Shown here in pieces: positions 1 through 7,832 of a stretch of 64,000 nucleotides of DNA (positions are counted from its first letter, which is position 1; each line of letters begins with the position of its first letter). A model generated the notes under the pieces. The model was not told the origin of the DNA, ran no database searches, and saw only the letters and a program-made list of their open reading frames with translations. The stretch covers positions 2,232,001 to 2,296,000 of the forward strand of contig NZ_CP019699.1 in the NCBI RefSeq assembly GCF_002005165.1, in the 5' to 3' direction. Source of the stretch: Novibacillus thermophilus (GTDB lineage Bacteria; Bacillota; Bacilli; Thermoactinomycetales; Novibacillaceae). Position numbers and translations under genes: made by a program.

Positions 1-2
1 TG

Positions 3-245
3 TGTGTGAGTCCTTCGTATTTGAGTAGAGAGTTTAAAAAAGAGACAGGGTTTTCATTAGTAGAATTTATATCTTCGAAGCGCATTCGCTTAGCACGGGA
101 GTTACTCTTGAAGTCAAATTTACAAGTAACCGAAATTGCGGGAAGAGTAGGGTACAACAATGTAACGCACTTTCATTGGACATTTAAAAAAATGGTCGGC
201 ACGAGCCCGGGAAACTTTCGGAAAATGTACAAACAAAATCGATAG
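3..245 (+). CDS. AraC-family transcriptional regulator, C-terminal part (cut by window edge)
   Basis: The frame is open to the left edge, so only about 80 C-terminal residues are visible. They form an AraC/XylS-type double helix-turn-helix: SPSYLSREFKKETG matches the first recognition helix, and the second half holds VTEIAGRVGYNNVTHF and the usual FKKMVGTSPGNFRK ending. The family binds promoters of sugar or other catabolic genes and is often the response regulator of a two-component system. The next gene starts 37 nt downstream on the same strand, so it probably controls the deacetylase and ABC genes that follow. The sensor domain lies outside the window, so the ligand or partner kinase is unknown. 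Confidence 0.85.
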   Translation, partial: CVSPSYLSREFKKETGFSLVEFISSKRIRLARELLLKSNLQVTEIAGRVGYNNVTHFHWTFKKMVGTSPGNFRKMYKQNR

Positions 246-282
246 CGATAGACCTGTTGCTAGACCTAGTAGGGAAAGGAAG

Positions 283-984
283 ATGAATGTGATCGAAGGC
301 AAAAAAGTTTTGGTCTTTACGGCTCATCCAGATGATGAAGTTGCATGCGGTGGGACAATCGCGAAATTAACGCGGAATAACAACGATGTAGTCGTCGTTA
401 TCGCGACAAATGGGGATAAAGGAACTCATGATCCCAGTGTTTTACCTGAAGAAATCTCGAAAACGAGAAAAAGAGAAATGGATCGAGCCGCTCAAATTTT
501 AGGTTTGGATAAAGTGATCTGGTTAGGCTTTGATGACGGGTCGCTAGAAGCTAATCGTGATTTATTGAAAGAAAGCGTTTATCGCACTATTCGCGAAGAA
601 AAACCTCATGCGGTGATCACTTTTGATCCGTGGAAAAGATGGGATCCACATCCTGATCACCGTACGATTGGTTTTGCAGCGGTAGAAGCGGCTTATCTGG
701 CCAACGGATGTTGGTATTATCCGGAACACTTAGAGGATGGACTTCAACCACACGATGTAGACGAAATCTATTTATTCCACAGTGATGATCCTAATTATTC
801 AGTAGATATAAAGGACACTTTTGACGTTAAATTAAAAGCAGCCAATGCTCATGAAAGCCAGAGATTACAGTTTCCGACTTTTGGTGAAAAATATTTGAAC
901 GGATTAAAGAACCAGGGTGTCTCAGAAGAAGATTGGTATAAAGAGAAATTTCGGAAAGTGAACGATTCAGATTTAACATTTTGA
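283..984 (+). CDS. PIG-L/LmbE family deacetylase
   Basis: This 233-residue protein has the two zinc-site signatures of the LmbE/PIG-L/BshB fold: AHPDDE near residues 15-20 and HPDH in the stretch WDPHPDHRTIG. The family removes acyl groups from N-acetylglucosamine-type sugars, including glycoconjugates and the bacillithiol precursor. Here it is followed after 13 nt by a sugar-binding lipoprotein and ABC permeases, which suggests it deacetylates the imported amino sugar rather than serving bacillithiol synthesis; that is inference. A purine-rich GGAAAGGAAG stretch lies immediately before the ATG. The base composition is AT-rich like the neighbouring ABC genes. Confidence 0.85.
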   Translation: MNVIEGKKVLVFTAHPDDEVACGGTIAKLTRNNNDVVVVIATNGDKGTHDPSVLPEEISKTRKREMDRAAQILGLDKVIWLGFDDGSLEANRDLLKESVYRTIREEKPHAVITFDPWKRWDPHPDHRTIGFAAVEAAYLANGCWYYPEHLEDGLQPHDVDEIYLFHSDDPNYSVDIKDTFDVKLKAANAHESQRLQFPTFGEKYLNGLKNQGVSEEDWYKEKFRKVNDSDLTF

Positions 985-997
985 GGAGGAGAACGTT

Positions 998-2296
998 ATG
1001 AATAAAAGTCGTGGTTTCTGGAATCGCTTTATAATCCTATTATGTTCATGCTTAATGGGCACTTTTCTAGTTAGTTGTTCGGGTAATTCAAAAACAGGAT
1101 CTCCTCCATCAGATGAGGAAAAAGAAGAGGTTACGATTACGTGGTCTTTTTGGGGAGATCCTTGGGAAGTCGAGATCAACAACAAAGTCAAAGAAGCCTT
1201 TGAAGAGAAGTATCCGCATATTAAAGTTGAAACCCAGCATGCGCCGTGGTCCAATTATTTTGATAGACTGCAGACGCAGTGGGCGGCAGGAGAGTCTCCA
1301 GACGTGATGTTTTTAACCAACGTCCCGAGTTACGCTTCAAAAGGAGTACTAAAAGATCTCACCGGTTTAATTGAGGACGAAGGTTTTGATGTCAATCAGT
1401 TTACTGAAGCTCAGCTAAAGAACTTTGAGTATGACGGTAAATTGTATGGTCTACCTAGAGATAATGACACGAAAGTATTCTTTTACAACAAAAAATTGTT
1501 TGATGAAGCGAATCTACCGTATCCTGAAGAAGGATGGACCTGGAATGATTTACGCGAGTATGCTAAAGCCTTGACAAAAGAAGAAAATGGTAAGGTTGTG
1601 CAATATGGCGTTGCTTTTGAACCGGCTTGGTGGCGGCTTTGGGTCACAAGTAACGGAGGAGAGATATTTGATGACCCAGTCCATCCTACAACGACCACTA
1701 TGCATGAACCTGAGGCTGTCGAAGCGATTCAGTTCTTGGCCGATTTAATGAATGAAGACAAATCCGCCCCATCTTTTGACTTGCAAAGGGATTCCTCGAA
1801 CGTTTCACATTTGTTTATGACCGGTCAGGTAGCGATGGTATTCGGAAATCACGCTTTAATTCCTAACTTTATGGAGGCTGAAGATTTAGAGTGGGATATC
1901 GTCGGCATGCCACGAGCGGAAGGGAAAGATCCGGTTAACGTGGCTGCAGGTGCCGGATATGTCATTTCCGAGAATACCGAACACCTTGAGGAAGCTTTCT
2001 TACTATGGTCATTCTTGTTAGGTCCCGAAGGACAAGAAATCTTTACGGAATCGGGCGTACTCGTACCAGGATCGAAGGAAGCTCAAAATTCACCTGTATT
2101 TCTAGATAAACCGTACAATGCTCAGGTCTTTATTGACGAGACGGCAAACGGTCTGAACGTTACCCCGCTTGCCACGCAATGGCCTGAGGCAGCGCAAACA
2201 TTTGATTCCGCTTTTGAAGAGGTTTGGATAGGCCAGAAGACTGCTGAAGAAGCTATTAATGGAGTTATACCGTCAATTAATGAACTCTTAGAATAG
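998..2296 (+). CDS. ABC transporter extracellular solute-binding lipoprotein (family 1, sugar type)
   Basis: A 432-residue protein with a basic start, a hydrophobic segment and the lipobox LVSC at about residues 24-27, so it should be lipid-anchored outside the membrane. The mature part has the family-1 sugar-binding fold, with features such as ITWSFWGDPWE at the start, PDVMFLTNVPSY, and MTGQVAMVFGNH. It captures the solute for the two permeases that follow. A strong GAGGAGGAG site precedes the ATG. Together with the permeases it forms a CUT1-type importer for di- or oligosaccharides; no ATPase gene is present, so a shared MsmX-type ATPase elsewhere in the genome is likely. The substrate is not known; the adjacent deacetylase hints at an acylated amino sugar. 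Confidence 0.9.
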   Translation: MNKSRGFWNRFIILLCSCLMGTFLVSCSGNSKTGSPPSDEEKEEVTITWSFWGDPWEVEINNKVKEAFEEKYPHIKVETQHAPWSNYFDRLQTQWAAGESPDVMFLTNVPSYASKGVLKDLTGLIEDEGFDVNQFTEAQLKNFEYDGKLYGLPRDNDTKVFFYNKKLFDEANLPYPEEGWTWNDLREYAKALTKEENGKVVQYGVAFEPAWWRLWVTSNGGEIFDDPVHPTTTTMHEPEAVEAIQFLADLMNEDKSAPSFDLQRDSSNVSHLFMTGQVAMVFGNHALIPNFMEAEDLEWDIVGMPRAEGKDPVNVAAGAGYVISENTEHLEEAFLLWSFLLGPEGQEIFTESGVLVPGSKEAQNSPVFLDKPYNAQVFIDETANGLNVTPLATQWPEAAQTFDSAFEEVWIGQKTAEEAINGVIPSINELLE

Positions 2297-2320
2297 GTCG
2301 CACATTTTTAACAAAATTTT

Positions 2321-2378
2321 GTACTAGAAACGGGTCAGAAGTAGAAGGCGTAACATTGAATTTCCCCGTTTCTAGTAC
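2321..2378 (+). terminator. Large stem-loop between binding protein and permease genes
   Basis: A perfect 14-bp inverted repeat (GTACTAGAAACGGG at 2321-2334 and its complement at 2365-2378) encloses about 30 nt. There is no long T-run after it, so it is more likely an mRNA-stabilising or partial-termination hairpin than a full terminator. In ABC operons such hairpins commonly let the binding protein be made in excess over the permeases. Confidence 0.55.
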
Positions 2379-2455
2379 TTCGTTGATCACCGTGTACGTT
2401 GAAAACACATTGATTGAAATTCAGGTGCACTACGTGTGAGAAGGAGCACAATGCA

Positions 2456-3367
2456 ATGGGGCCAACAATGACGAGAAAAAAAAGGACGCATAGCCGTCTA
2501 GAAAAACAAGAACATAGGGCTGCTTTCTTTTTTTTGCTCCCGAGTTTTGTCTTGTTTATGGTATTTACGGTTATCTCTTTTTCAGCTTCTTTTGTACTGA
2601 GCTTCTTTGATTGGGATTTAATTACTACTCCACATTTTGTAGGGTTTCACAATTATATTGAATTGATGAATGACCCTTTGTTTAGAAAAGTGTTGTTCAA
2701 TACTTTATATTTCACCGCATTGACTGTTCCTCTTTCAGCTTTGGTTGGCTTAATCATCGCTTTGGGATTAAATCAGAAAATTAAGGGTGTCGCTATTTAC
2801 AGAACGGTGTATTTTATGCCTGCCGTAACGTCACTTGTTGCGGTATCTTTACTATGGCAATGGATATTCGACGGGAATTACGGCTTGTTGAACAACATTT
2901 TGTCGATTCTTGGGGTATCGCACCCACCCCAGTGGTTGTCTAGTACTGAATGGGCGATGCCAGCCTTGATCATTATGAGTGTATGGACCAATTCCGGTAT
3001 GACAATGGTGTTATTTTTAGCTGGCTTACAGAACATCTCTCAACATCTTTACGAAGCAGCCGCCATTGATGGAGCGTCTAAATTCAAGAAGTTTTTGTAT
3101 ATTACGCTCCCTGTTTTAACGCCGACAACATTTTTTGTTTTAGTCATCACAACAATTCATTCCTTCCAAGTTTTTACTCAAGCACTTATCATGACCAAAG
3201 GTGGACCAGCGGATGCTACAAACACGATCGTTTACTTTATTTACCAGAACGGGTTTGAATATTTTAAGATGGGTTATGCCAGTGCGGCTGCATGGGTATT
3301 GTTTACGATCATATTTGTTTTTACGCTGATCCAAATGAAGCTGCAGAAAAATTGGGTTCATTATTAA
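2456..3367 (+). CDS. Sugar ABC transporter permease (MalF/UgpA type)
   Basis: About 303 residues with six predicted membrane segments, starting with FFFLLPSFVLFMVF. The conserved permease loop that docks on the ATPase is seen as YEAAAIDGASKFKKFLYITLP. The frame is open upstream to a TTG, but I chose the ATG at 2456 because AAGGAG lies at 2441-2446 with 9-nt spacing. It forms the first half of the membrane channel with the next gene, the two being 17 nt apart. The low GC content matches the rest of this transporter and differs from the genes after 4.6 kb. Confidence 0.88.
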   Translation: MGPTMTRKKRTHSRLEKQEHRAAFFFLLPSFVLFMVFTVISFSASFVLSFFDWDLITTPHFVGFHNYIELMNDPLFRKVLFNTLYFTALTVPLSALVGLIIALGLNQKIKGVAIYRTVYFMPAVTSLVAVSLLWQWIFDGNYGLLNNILSILGVSHPPQWLSSTEWAMPALIIMSVWTNSGMTMVLFLAGLQNISQHLYEAAAIDGASKFKKFLYITLPVLTPTTFFVLVITTIHSFQVFTQALIMTKGGPADATNTIVYFIYQNGFEYFKMGYASAAAWVLFTIIFVFTLIQMKLQKNWVHY

Positions 3368-3384
3368 AGAGGAGGTGCTTGTTA

Positions 3385-4221
3385 TTGAGTAAAAGTCGGA
3401 GAACCCGTATCGGTCATTTTGTTCTGCACGTGTTTCTCATTTTTGGTGCTATTGTAGTGGCGATTCCACTTCTGTGGATGGTTTCAACATCTCTGAAACC
3501 TTTAGATGAAGTATTTAGTTTTGAAATAAAATGGTTCCCAAGTGAGCCAACGTGGGAAAACTACCAACAAGTGTGGACCCTTCTACCGTTTGGCAGGTAC
3601 TTTCTTAACAGTATTCTTGTATCGGTTGTCGTCACACTCGGTGCACTCTTGATTTCTTCGTGTGCAGGTTTCGCATTTGCCCGTTTACAGTTTCCGTTTA
3701 GGGATCAGCTCTTTTTACTTTATTTAGGGGCAATGATGATCCCTATAGAAATAACAGTTGTACCGAATTTCATTTTGATGCGCTATTTAGGTTGGATTGA
3801 CAGTTATCAAGGCATTATTGCTCCTCAATTGTTTAACGTGTTTGGAACATTTCTGATGAGGCAGTTTTTTATGTCTTTGCCTAAAGACCTGGAAAATGCC
3901 GCTAAAATTGACGGGGCAGGTTATTTCAAAATATTTTTTACGATCGCATTGCCACTGACTAAACCGGCACTATCAGCTTTAGGGATTTTTGCATTCATGG
4001 GGTCTTGGAATAACTTTTTATGGCCTTTGATTATTACGAACTCTGAGGAATTGCGAACAATTCCAGTTGCGTTGTTGAGTTTTCAAGGAGAATTCACGAC
4101 ACACTGGCCTATTCTAATGGCAGCGGCAGGATCTGCCCTCATTCCCGTATTAATTGTGTATTTTATCGCTCAAAAACAATTTATTCGGGGAATGACGATG
4201 TCTGGTATGGCGGGACAATAG
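3385..4221 (+). CDS. Sugar ABC transporter permease (MalG/UgpE type)
   Basis: About 278 residues with six membrane segments and the EAA loop LENAAKIDGAGYFKIFFTIALP. The C-terminal end, QKQFIRGMTMSGMAGQ, closely matches the usual MalG-type ending (Q-F-x-x-G-x-x-x-GAVKG). The frame stays open back into the previous gene, but a TTG at 3385 preceded by GAGGAGG gives the usual family length, so I use it as the start. It pairs with the upstream permease to make the channel for the binding protein's substrate. It is the last gene of the transporter, and no ATPase follows. Confidence 0.88.
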   Translation: MSKSRRTRIGHFVLHVFLIFGAIVVAIPLLWMVSTSLKPLDEVFSFEIKWFPSEPTWENYQQVWTLLPFGRYFLNSILVSVVVTLGALLISSCAGFAFARLQFPFRDQLFLLYLGAMMIPIEITVVPNFILMRYLGWIDSYQGIIAPQLFNVFGTFLMRQFFMSLPKDLENAAKIDGAGYFKIFFTIALPLTKPALSALGIFAFMGSWNNFLWPLIITNSEELRTIPVALLSFQGEFTTHWPILMAAAGSALIPVLIVYFIAQKQFIRGMTMSGMAGQ

Positions 4222-4583
4222 CAATATCAGGAGTGTAACAGGTAGTGGGGAATTCAATGCATCAATTTCTCGACCGGTTTCCTACGACCGGCGTCGATGG
4301 AGTGAATTAGTACATGGGACTTTTTAAATGAACGAAAATGAGGGGACTGAAATCCATTGGGATCTCATTTAATCGACGTCCTCTCATTTAATACCACTAA
4401 GTCGTCTGTTTTCATGGTATAATGCAGGACAGGAGGGGTTTCAAACTAATTCAAAAAATACATTTGTAAGCGGTGTCATAAATTGATGGTGAAGGTGATT
4501 AGCCGTGTGACGTTAGGAAAGATCTATGCCGTTGGTTGAATTACAGAAAGGAGCCTAAACTAGGTTCCAATGAAAACTTGAGG
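4222..4583. other. Intergenic region with imperfect inverted repeat and candidate -10 box
   Basis: No gene is seen here. AAATGAGGGGAC near 4336-4347 is repeated in inverted form, one mismatch, at about 4378-4389. A TATAAT lies at 4418-4423, but no good -35 is seen 16-18 nt before it. This stretch marks the change from AT-rich DNA to the more GC-rich main part of the window. Confidence 0.35.
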
Positions 4584-4637
4584 ATGGGCGAGCATGTTAA
4601 AGAAAATTATTTATTTCAAGAGGGAGTGAGTGAAAGC

Positions 4638-5975
4638 GTGTTGAAGTCTACCACCCTGTTTTTTGACCGCATGGTGCAGCGGTATTTGCCAGACGCGTTT
4701 TTGTTTGCCGTCCTGTTGACAGTGGTCGTGTACATTTCCGGCATTGTGTTTACCGGAAGCTCCCCGCTTGAAATGGTGCAGTACTGGGGAGAGGGTTTTT
4801 GGGATCTCTTGGCGTTTGCCATGCAAATGGCCCTCATCGTCGTTACCGGCTATATTTTAGCGAATGCGCCGGCGATCAAATCGCTTCTATCTCATCTGGC
4901 CCGCCAAGCGAGGACACCGGGTCAAGCGGTCGTACTGGTGACGGTAGTTTCGACGGTCGCCTGCTTGATCAATTACGGATTCGGTCTTGTCGTGGGGGCT
5001 CTCATCGCCAGACACGTCATCCGCGTCGTACCTGAAGCTGATTATCGCCTGTTAGTGGCAGGCGCTTATAGCGGATTTTTAGTGTGGCACGGGGGTCTGT
5101 CCGGATCGGTTCCTTTGACGATCGCTACTGCCGATCATTTTCTGGAAGATGCGATCGGCATCGTCCCCATCAGTGAGACGTTACTGTCCGGCTACAACCT
5201 GTTTATTGTCGTGGCGTTACTCGTGACACTGCCCCTGTTAAACCGCCTGTTGTTGAAGTCCATCGACAGCGGGGGAAGGATTGCCCCTTTGCTGGACGAC
5301 GAGTTGGCAGCTGCAGCCGAACCGGTTACAGAAACTTCGGTGAGAGGAGCACAGACTCCGGCGGACCGTCTGGAAAACAGTGTCGTCGTTTCCGTGGTCA
5401 TCGGTCTGTTAGGTCTCGTTTTCATCGTTTTTCACTTTGTTCAAAACGGGGTGGATCTAAACATTAATATCGTCAACTTCACCTTTCTGATTTTTGGCAT
5501 TTTACTGCATAAAACGCCTCGCCGGTTTTTGAACAGTGTCGCAGACGGCGTCAAAAATGCAGGAGGCATCATCATCCAATTTCCGTTTTATGCCGGGATT
5601 ATGGGAATGATGGTCGCATCAGGTCTTTCCGAACAGCTGTCGCTGTGGTTTGTCAGTATTTCCAACGACGTGACGTTCCCGTTCTTCACGTTTTTAAGTG
5701 CCGGGATCGTAAACTTTTTTATTCCTTCTGGAGGCGGTCAGTGGGCTGTGCAAGGCCCGATCATGGTGCAAGCAGGGGCCGAGCTGGGCGTCGACACAGC
5801 CAAAACGGCGATGGCTGTCGCCTGGGGCGACGCATGGACGAACATGATACAACCGTTTTGGGCGTTGCCACTTTTGGCGATTGCCGGATTAAAGGTGCGG
5901 GACATCATGGGGTTTTGTGTGATGGCGCTCCTGTGGAGTTTTGTCGTCATTGCGGTCGGTTTTTTCGCATTTTGA
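4638..5975 (+). CDS. Short-chain fatty acid transporter family protein (AtoE-like)
   Basis: A polytopic membrane protein of about 445 residues with at least ten hydrophobic segments. Features such as DRMVQRYLPDAFLFAVLLT near the start, YSGFLVWHGGLSGS in the middle and FFIPSGGGQWAVQGP near the end match the AtoE/TIGR00366 family, which is linked to uptake of short-chain fatty acids or other carboxylates. The frame is open further upstream to 4536 with other possible starts (TTG 4536, ATG 4584); GTG 4638 has AGGGAG 11 nt before it and gives the usual family start. About 200 nt downstream is an M20-type amidohydrolase on the same strand, so the two may share a substrate, for example a carbamoylated acid; that is inference only. 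Confidence 0.82.
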   Translation: MLKSTTLFFDRMVQRYLPDAFLFAVLLTVVVYISGIVFTGSSPLEMVQYWGEGFWDLLAFAMQMALIVVTGYILANAPAIKSLLSHLARQARTPGQAVVLVTVVSTVACLINYGFGLVVGALIARHVIRVVPEADYRLLVAGAYSGFLVWHGGLSGSVPLTIATADHFLEDAIGIVPISETLLSGYNLFIVVALLVTLPLLNRLLLKSIDSGGRIAPLLDDELAAAAEPVTETSVRGAQTPADRLENSVVVSVVIGLLGLVFIVFHFVQNGVDLNINIVNFTFLIFGILLHKTPRRFLNSVADGVKNAGGIIIQFPFYAGIMGMMVASGLSEQLSLWFVSISNDVTFPFFTFLSAGIVNFFIPSGGGQWAVQGPIMVQAGAELGVDTAKTAMAVAWGDAWTNMIQPFWALPLLAIAGLKVRDIMGFCVMALLWSFVVIAVGFFAF

Positions 5976-6173
5976 CGAACGAGACAAACCTCAAATCAAT
6001 GTGCGAAAGTGTTTTCTGTTATTATGGTATGGTGATCTCCTATGATAACGAGAGAACGGTTCGAGATCGAAAGAAAAAAGGTGTAGTGGAGGCCCAGAGA
6101 CTCGTCATCGTGCATGAAGGCTGTAGGCTGAAGACGGCTAACACGGATTCTACAACTGAAGGGAGGAGAGCGA

Positions 6174-7403
6174 GTGAACATTAACCGTGACCGGTTGTGG
6201 CACAACTTGATGCATCTCGGCAAAATAGGCCGCAATGAGGCGGGAGGGATCACCCGGTTGTCCTTTACCCCAGAGGAAAAAGAGGCGAAAGCGTTTGTCG
6301 CAGACTTGATGGAGCAAGCGAGTCTCGCTGTTGACGAAGATGCGATGGGGAATCTGTTTGGGAGAAGGGAAGGGCGAAACCCGCAGGCTCCCGCGGTCTT
6401 GATCGGTTCCCACGTCGACAGTGTGGTGAACGGCGGCATGTTTGACGGAACAGCCGGTGTGCTGTCCGGCATTGAAGTGCTACATACCCTACAGGAACAC
6501 GGGTGGCAAGGGTCTCATCCGGTGGAAGTCGTGGCGTTTACCGATGAGGAAGGCGCCCGCTTTTCCACCGGGATGTTGGGCAGTCAGGCGCTGGTCGGTC
6601 AGTTGACGCAGGAGGCCCTTGACAGCCACAAAGATGCAGACGGGATGTCCGTCGCGGAAGCGATGAAAGAAGCAGGTTACGATCCGCTCAAATTGCGTGA
6701 GGCGAAGCGCGATCCGTCTACGGTAAAGGCTTACCTGGAGCTGCACATTGAACAAGGGAAAGTATTGGAGAGTCAGGGGCTTTCCGTTGGCGTTGTGACC
6801 GGTATCGTCGGGTTGCGCTGGCTGCACTTAACGTTAAAGGGGGAAGCCGGACACGCCGGCACAACCCCAATGAAACTTAGGAGGGACCCCCTCGCTGCTG
6901 CTTCTGTTGTCATGGCTTACCTGGAAGATACGGTGAAGGGAGAAGCCGATACAGTGGGGACGGTCGGGCAGTTAAGGGTTCGTCCGGGAGGGATCAACAT
7001 TATCCCGGGGGAAGTCGAACTGACGATGGACATCCGCTCCCTTTCCCGTGCGACATTAGACAAGGTGGAACAGGCGTTGAGACAATTTATCGATGACATC
7101 TGCCAAGAGCGTAAGGTCCACTGCGCGTTAGACGTGTTGCATCGGTTGGAGCCCGTATCTTGTTCTCCCGGCATCGTCGACACTATCGAAAATGCGGTGA
7201 AAGAAACGGGACTCGACCTGTTTCACCTGGCAAGCGGCGCTGGACACGACGCGATGGTGATGGCCAGAATGACGGATGTCGGGATGATTTTCGTGAGATC
7301 AAAGGACGGAGTGAGCCACAATCCGAAAGAGTGGACGGAGAAAGATGACCTGGGCGACGGAGCAGACGTATTGCTGAAAACAGTGACCGCATTAGCCCGT
7401 TAA
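6174..7403 (+). CDS. M20-family Zn-dependent hydrolase (hydantoinase/carbamoylase, allantoate amidohydrolase type)
   Basis: 409 residues; GSHVDSVVNGGMFDG supplies the first metal ligands, FTDEEGARF carries the catalytic and bridging acids, and HIEQGKVLE and GHAGTTPM are typical of the amidase/hydantoinase/carbamoylase branch of the M20 fold. GHDAMVMA near the C-terminus gives the last metal histidine. Members hydrolyse N-carbamoyl amino acids, allantoate or ureidoglycolate, releasing ammonia and CO2 or urea. A GGGAGGAG site precedes the GTG start. The exact substrate cannot be read from sequence; no other purine-degradation gene is near, so an N-carbamoyl-L-amino acid amidase is the more cautious guess. 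Confidence 0.88.
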   Translation: MNINRDRLWHNLMHLGKIGRNEAGGITRLSFTPEEKEAKAFVADLMEQASLAVDEDAMGNLFGRREGRNPQAPAVLIGSHVDSVVNGGMFDGTAGVLSGIEVLHTLQEHGWQGSHPVEVVAFTDEEGARFSTGMLGSQALVGQLTQEALDSHKDADGMSVAEAMKEAGYDPLKLREAKRDPSTVKAYLELHIEQGKVLESQGLSVGVVTGIVGLRWLHLTLKGEAGHAGTTPMKLRRDPLAAASVVMAYLEDTVKGEADTVGTVGQLRVRPGGINIIPGEVELTMDIRSLSRATLDKVEQALRQFIDDICQERKVHCALDVLHRLEPVSCSPGIVDTIENAVKETGLDLFHLASGAGHDAMVMARMTDVGMIFVRSKDGVSHNPKEWTEKDDLGDGADVLLKTVTALAR

Positions 7404-7690
7404 ATTGCTAGTTTGGGGTATGCATAGGCGATGTGATTCGTTGGACGTATGGATTGTCATATAACCTTCCCGTCGTCTGAGGTGGACATGTGATTTCCAG
7501 ATGAATAGCATGCGTGCGGCGACGCTTATGGTATCGACACATGTCGCGCGATTCGGCATCAGAGGTAGAGACTTTAAACGGTCATCGCATCACGTAATGG
7601 TCTCAAGACACCCCTTTCCCACATTAATCACTCCTACTAGTACCGCCAAACGGCATAGATACGATCCACACGGCAATCGGTACGCGTGTG
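7404..7690. other. Intergenic stretch without a recognisable gene
   Basis: About 290 nt after the hydrolase. A possible 83-codon frame (7501-7752) runs straight through the terminator hairpin at 7691-7732 and lacks a ribosome binding site, so I do not call it a gene. Confidence 0.5.
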
Positions 7691-7732
7691 GGCGATCCAA
7701 GTCGAGACACAAGGACGGGATCGCCTTTTTTT
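7691..7732 (+). terminator. Intrinsic terminator
   Basis: Stem GGCGATCC (7691-7698) pairs with GGATCGCC (7718-7725), followed by seven T residues. It ends the transcript from the amidohydrolase side. Confidence 0.75.
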
Positions 7733-7749
7733 GTGATGCGTTCTCCTGC

Positions 7750-7777
7750 TAAAGATTTAGGTCATTCGTTCCGATAA
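7750..7777 (+). promoter_or_regulatory. Candidate SigD (flagellar/chemotaxis) promoter
   Basis: TAAA at 7750-7753 and TCCGATAA at 7770-7777 are separated by 16 nt. The SigD consensus is TAAA, 14-16 nt, GCCGATAT, so the -10 matches at six of eight positions. It lies just after a terminator and upstream of a chemoreceptor gene, the expected kind of target. Confidence 0.55.
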
Positions 7778-7832
7778 CTGAATCATATAAGGGACTTTTG
7801 ATTCAAATCTGATACATAGCAACAGTGACAAC

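Noticed and set aside
4336-4389. Terminal inverted repeats of a small mobile element
   Set aside because: The repeat is short and imperfect, with no transposase and no target duplication.
5645-6184. Long frame of 179 codons overlapping the AtoE gene end
   Set aside because: It is in the wrong frame of a clear membrane protein gene, rich in R, C and G as expected for a shadow.
7501-7752. Possible 83-codon gene
   Set aside because: It runs through an intrinsic terminator, has no ribosome site and has no protein-like pattern.
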